Source: Oscillospiraceae bacterium
GTDB lineage: Bacteria; Bacillota; Clostridia; Oscillospirales; Ruminococcaceae
Assembly: GCA_003531585.1 (NCBI GenBank)
Contig: DQFX01000074.1
Location: forward strand, 1-16,345
Direction: 5' to 3'
Length of the DNA: 16,345 bases
The notes beneath the pieces are model-generated. The model had not been told where the DNA came from and made no database searches. It saw only the letters and a program-made list of their open reading frames with translations. The position numbers were made by a program, and so were the translations under genes. Positions 15,201 through 16,345 of the stretch are shown in pieces; within the stretch, counting starts at the first letter, position 1, and every line of letters starts with the position of its first letter.

Positions 15201-16174
15201 AGCTTATACATCGTAAAGACTTTCTTGTTAAGCCCTACGCGCTTCTGCCTGAATATCACATTTCCGCCCATGGTGATCTTTATTATCAGCATGCTGACCA
15301 GTATCACCGGCGAGGTCAGTATCAGCAGCACCAGCGAGCCGACGATATCCAGGGCGCGCTTGAGCGCGGCGTTTCCCATGTTGTCCAGCGGAATGCGCCG
15401 TATGTTCATCAGCGGGATATCTCCCACCATGTCTATAGCCGGGGTCGCGCTCATGTACTTGTATATGCTCGGGATAACCGAGATCTTCGTGCCGGTCAGC
15501 TCGCATGCCTCTACTATGTTTGAAAGCTGCGAGACGCCGTCGCTGTCGAGCGCGCATACCACCTCGTCGTAGCTTTTCTCTTCAAGTATGTCAAGGAGCC
15601 TGTCGTACCCGCCCAGCAGCTTCGCGCCCTCCAGCGGGGAGTCTGAAACGCAGCCGCAGCACTGGTAGCCGAGCCAGCGTTCCTCATTTATCGTTTTCAG
15701 GTAGTCCCTGGCGGCGTGGCCGCTCCCGACGATAAGCACGTACTTGCGGTTGTATCCGCTCTCGCGGAACTTCCGGAGGGTCTTGCGCAGAATGAACCGT
15801 TTCAGCAGGACTATCAGGAAGTCCAGCGCAAGGAATATCGCCAGCGCCCACCGCGAAAAGTTGATGATCTGGATCACATACAGCAGCGCGATCATCGCCG
15901 TGCCGTCCAGGAACAGCGCGGCGGTGAGCTTTCCAGTCTCGTTGGCGAAGCTCTTGCCGCGGAACGAGCTGTACAGCCCCATGCAGCCGTAGGTCACGAG
16001 CTGGAGCGGAACGAATATCAGCAGCAGCTTGAAGTAATCCACAAGCGGGTAGTTGCGGTCGAAATCCAGCAGGCTGAACACCAGCAGGTACGCCGCAGCT
16101 ATCGAAATAAAAGCCGCAGCCGCGTCTGTCGCGACGTTCAGACGGTTGAACAGCTTCTGGTTTTCTTTTATCAT
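12224..16174 (-). CDS. fusion of polyprenyl-phosphate sugar phosphotransferase and Wzy/WaaL-like O-antigen polymerase/ligase
   Basis: 1316 residues. Residues 1-130 carry four or five membrane segments. 145-240 is a nucleotide-binding-like domain (VLIVGSGHAARDYL). 271-455 is the bacterial sugar transferase domain with KRALDIVGS, the acidic pair D359/E360 in FSIDELPQL, and SLVGPRPE; it would start repeat-unit synthesis on undecaprenyl phosphate. After a basic linker (455-480), residues 485-1202 form a second polytopic unit with an outside loop of about 330 residues (790-1120), ending in RGYIW, GYGPDTF and DKPHNMYL (H1117/N1118), as in Wzy/WaaL enzymes. Residues 1203-1316 are a charged, coiled-coil-like tail. 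The start ATG 16174 has AAGGA 6 nt before it. An internal ATG (14743, residue 478) has its own GGAG at 9 nt. Confidence 0.88.
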   Translation of the reverse strand: MIKENQKLFNRLNVATDAAAAFISIAAAYLLVFSLLDFDRNYPLVDYFKLLLIFVPLQLVTYGCMGLYSSFRGKSFANETGKLTAALFLDGTAMIALLYVIQIINFSRWALAIFLALDFLIVLLKRFILRKTLRKFRESGYNRKYVLIVGSGHAARDYLKTINEERWLGYQCCGCVSDSPLEGAKLLGGYDRLLDILEEKSYDEVVCALDSDGVSQLSNIVEACELTGTKISVIPSIYKYMSATPAIDMVGDIPLMNIRRIPLDNMGNAALKRALDIVGSLVLLILTSPVILVSMLIIKITMGGNVIFRQKRVGLNKKVFTMYKLKSMRDSAVSDTAWSTDADPRRTKFGAFIRKFSIDELPQLVNVLKGNMSLVGPRPEIPFYVNDFKDKIPMYMIKHQVKPGITGLAQVNGYRGDTSIEKRIEYDIRYIENWSFFLDIGILIRTALSGFMNKEKLNPDKPGSKKYIKPYRPEKTNMKKTEGKTDLLALVMFLPSVIALALIPIIINIQTVVTDLQQTYMYNGGTVVSGDSGTTYQLIDFYSQGKSLAAVVLAMIMIGMALVCCLSLFRRVEKRSFVYVGCSVVYVIMTLASAANSLYSQIAFNGEYDRAEGFYTIACYFVMFLFTMYAFRTSGNFKFVAIALFICVGFNAVLSAFQFFNNNLLQYDWFVNLVCSNDLRWTGVSVDIRNGMAYGALYNSNYMGSFTGLIIPLFTVMAMYSKKAVYRVLFIVFDLLSVFMLLGSSARSGIVAIAAALVVGIIVFARVIAKHWKPCVITVASIAVVLVGANFALGNRLFSRIPSIVNEAVGMFLPADSEDADLFDKLPLREIDVQNDGTVKLTGQEATAVIGYDSDAKVYTFTDENGNALPMKSTIRLEQNPELDGLVAGFDYANMIATVKVNGAQAWFNVDDSGSLVLNSDIDYVLDDPDGNGSIGTDSTYGTVTVDLNGSTVYIEYDTDYNRLFFTEYTDDIVDLFYTERMYFKNDIMNDVSLLLTADENGSIYDRDLVCLNFYRDFTNSLYFKYTGTAIKMVHPNTMTAFAPVNAEHIGFEGKEELGSSRGYIWSRTLPLLGNCLFTGYGPDTFTYNFPQNDVLAKYYSYEQFNEGFYVTVDKPHNMYLQIFYSSGLIALLAFLGIVVFYLVDCFRLYALRREYRTEQAMGISVMLGIVGYLAAGMFNDSVVSVAPVFWILLGVGAALNTINRRADRRVAVDEDYIPEAPVVEKPVDPELKKQAADAAQILAAAVRTGVENEKAEKEKRRQERMARTPSKEDISSLLESVRAIKTVEDKQREEAEKQAGSTQANPAKENSDDNG
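14741..14756 (-). promoter_or_regulatory. internal ribosome binding site and ATG within the fusion gene
   Basis: On the minus strand GGAG (14756-14753), nine bases, then ATG (14743-14741) and a Lys-rich opening MKKTEGKTD directly before the first membrane segment of the polymerase half. This is what a separate downstream gene start would look like. It could yield an 839-residue polymerase alone, or be a relic of two ancestral genes. Confidence 0.5.
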
Positions 16175-16248
16175 TTCAATTCCTTTATACGCAGCGGATT
16201 GTATTTACTGAGTTTTGGCAATACGTTCACTGCGTTTTTGCAATACAT
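16171..16248 (-). CDS. short leader ORF coupled to the fusion gene
   Basis: A 25-residue frame (MYCKNAVNVLPKLSKYNPLR, then five residues) begins at ATG 16248, with AGAGGTGA about 5 nt upstream. Its TGA overlaps the ATG of the polysaccharide gene (ATGA). An in-frame GTG at 16257 is an alternative start. I do not recognise the peptide. It may be a leader peptide that couples translation, or coding by chance inside a dispersed repeat. Two imperfect copies of TTTTTGCAATAC (about 16213-16224 and 16235-16246, plus strand) lie within it. Confidence 0.35.
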   Translation of the reverse strand: MYCKNAVNVLPKLSKYNPLRIKELK

Positions 16249-16285
16249 AATGGTCACCTCTAAAAACCTTGCTTGAGTGAAAATG

Positions 16286-16313
16286 TGTATAGCACACCGC
16301 CTGCTTCTTCAAA
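16286..16313 (-). promoter_or_regulatory. possible promoter of the polysaccharide operon
   Basis: On the minus strand TTTGAA (16308-16313), 16 bp, then TATACA (16286-16291) with extended -10 TGC. Spacing is one short and the -35 is imperfect. The leader to the fusion-gene start would be about 105 nt. Confidence 0.45.
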
Positions 16314-16320
16314 CCTCCTC

Positions 16321-16339
16321 GTAAGGCATACAGCCTTAC
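16321..16339. repeat. hairpin at the right window edge
   Basis: GTAAGGC (16321-16327) and GCCTTAC (16333-16339) form a perfect 7-bp stem with an ATACA loop. The right part of this hairpin recurs at positions 1-11 of the window. No T-tract follows on either strand. Confidence 0.6.
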
Positions 16340-16345
16340 TTCGTC
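16329..16345. repeat. right copy of the 17-bp terminal repeat
   Basis: TACAGCCTTACTTCGTC at 16329-16345 is identical to positions 1-17, so a suffix of the window equals its prefix. Chance is very unlikely. It fits a contig whose two ends lie in the same repeat, or one that closes on itself. Confidence 0.85.

Noticed and set aside
16205..16312. 35-residue minus-strand frame starting TTG behind GAGGAGG
   Set aside because: The GGAGG is only 1 nt from the TTG, too close for initiation, and the frame overlaps the better-supported leader ORF.
16286..16320. Known riboswitch in the polysaccharide operon leader
   Set aside because: Only one short stem is visible and no conserved riboswitch core was recognised.
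1..16345. Window as a complete small plasmid or circular mobile element
   Set aside because: The 17-bp end identity allows circularisation on paper, but there is no replication, mobilisation or integrase gene, and the content (hpf, putP, azlCD, scfAB, htrA) is chromosomal.

Overview
The window looks like a chromosomal segment of a gut-type Clostridia, most likely Oscillospiraceae/Ruminococcaceae. The grounds are a SCIFF (six cysteines in forty-five residues) peptide with its radical SAM maturase, a long-form hibernation factor, moderately GC-rich genes, AT-rich intergenic regions, and short-overlap operons. This placement is inference from gene content; there is no rRNA or other marker in the window.

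Layout, left to right. Positions 1-243 are non-coding: a repeat-like left edge, a strong leftward promoter and two hairpins. hpf (minus strand) follows, with a structured leader. Divergent from it is a three-gene envelope-glycosylation operon whose genes overlap by ATGA: a GtrA-like membrane protein, an FAD oxidoreductase and a GT-C-like glycosyltransferase. It ends in a bidirectional terminator shared with the convergent putP (Na+/proline symporter, minus). Divergent from putP is azlC-azlD (branched-chain amino acid exporter). Next comes a compact RiPP locus: the 47-residue precursor scfA (TTG start, not called by ordinary ORF finders), an intercistronic hairpin terminator, and the radical SAM/SPASM maturase scfB. 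An HtrA-type membrane-anchored serine protease follows.

Between htrA and the convergent genes to its right lies about 240 bp packed with near-perfect palindromes and flanked by a 14-nt direct repeat, which resembles a MITE/REP-type insertion into a terminator. On the minus strand from the right edge come a short leader ORF, a 1316-residue protein joining a polyprenyl-phosphate sugar phosphotransferase to a Wzy/WaaL-like polymerase or ligase, and a translationally coupled PHP-family phosphatase.

The points most worth a second look are the phosphotransferase-polymerase fusion with a preserved internal Shine-Dalgarno and ATG, the scfA/scfB pair in an unusual neighbourhood with a terminator between precursor and enzyme, the palindrome cluster, and the identity of the first and last 17 bases of the window. 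That identity, with the sequence around it, suggests the contig ends inside a dispersed repeat or closes on itself. Eight of the eight better promoters I could place carry an extended -10 (TGN) motif.
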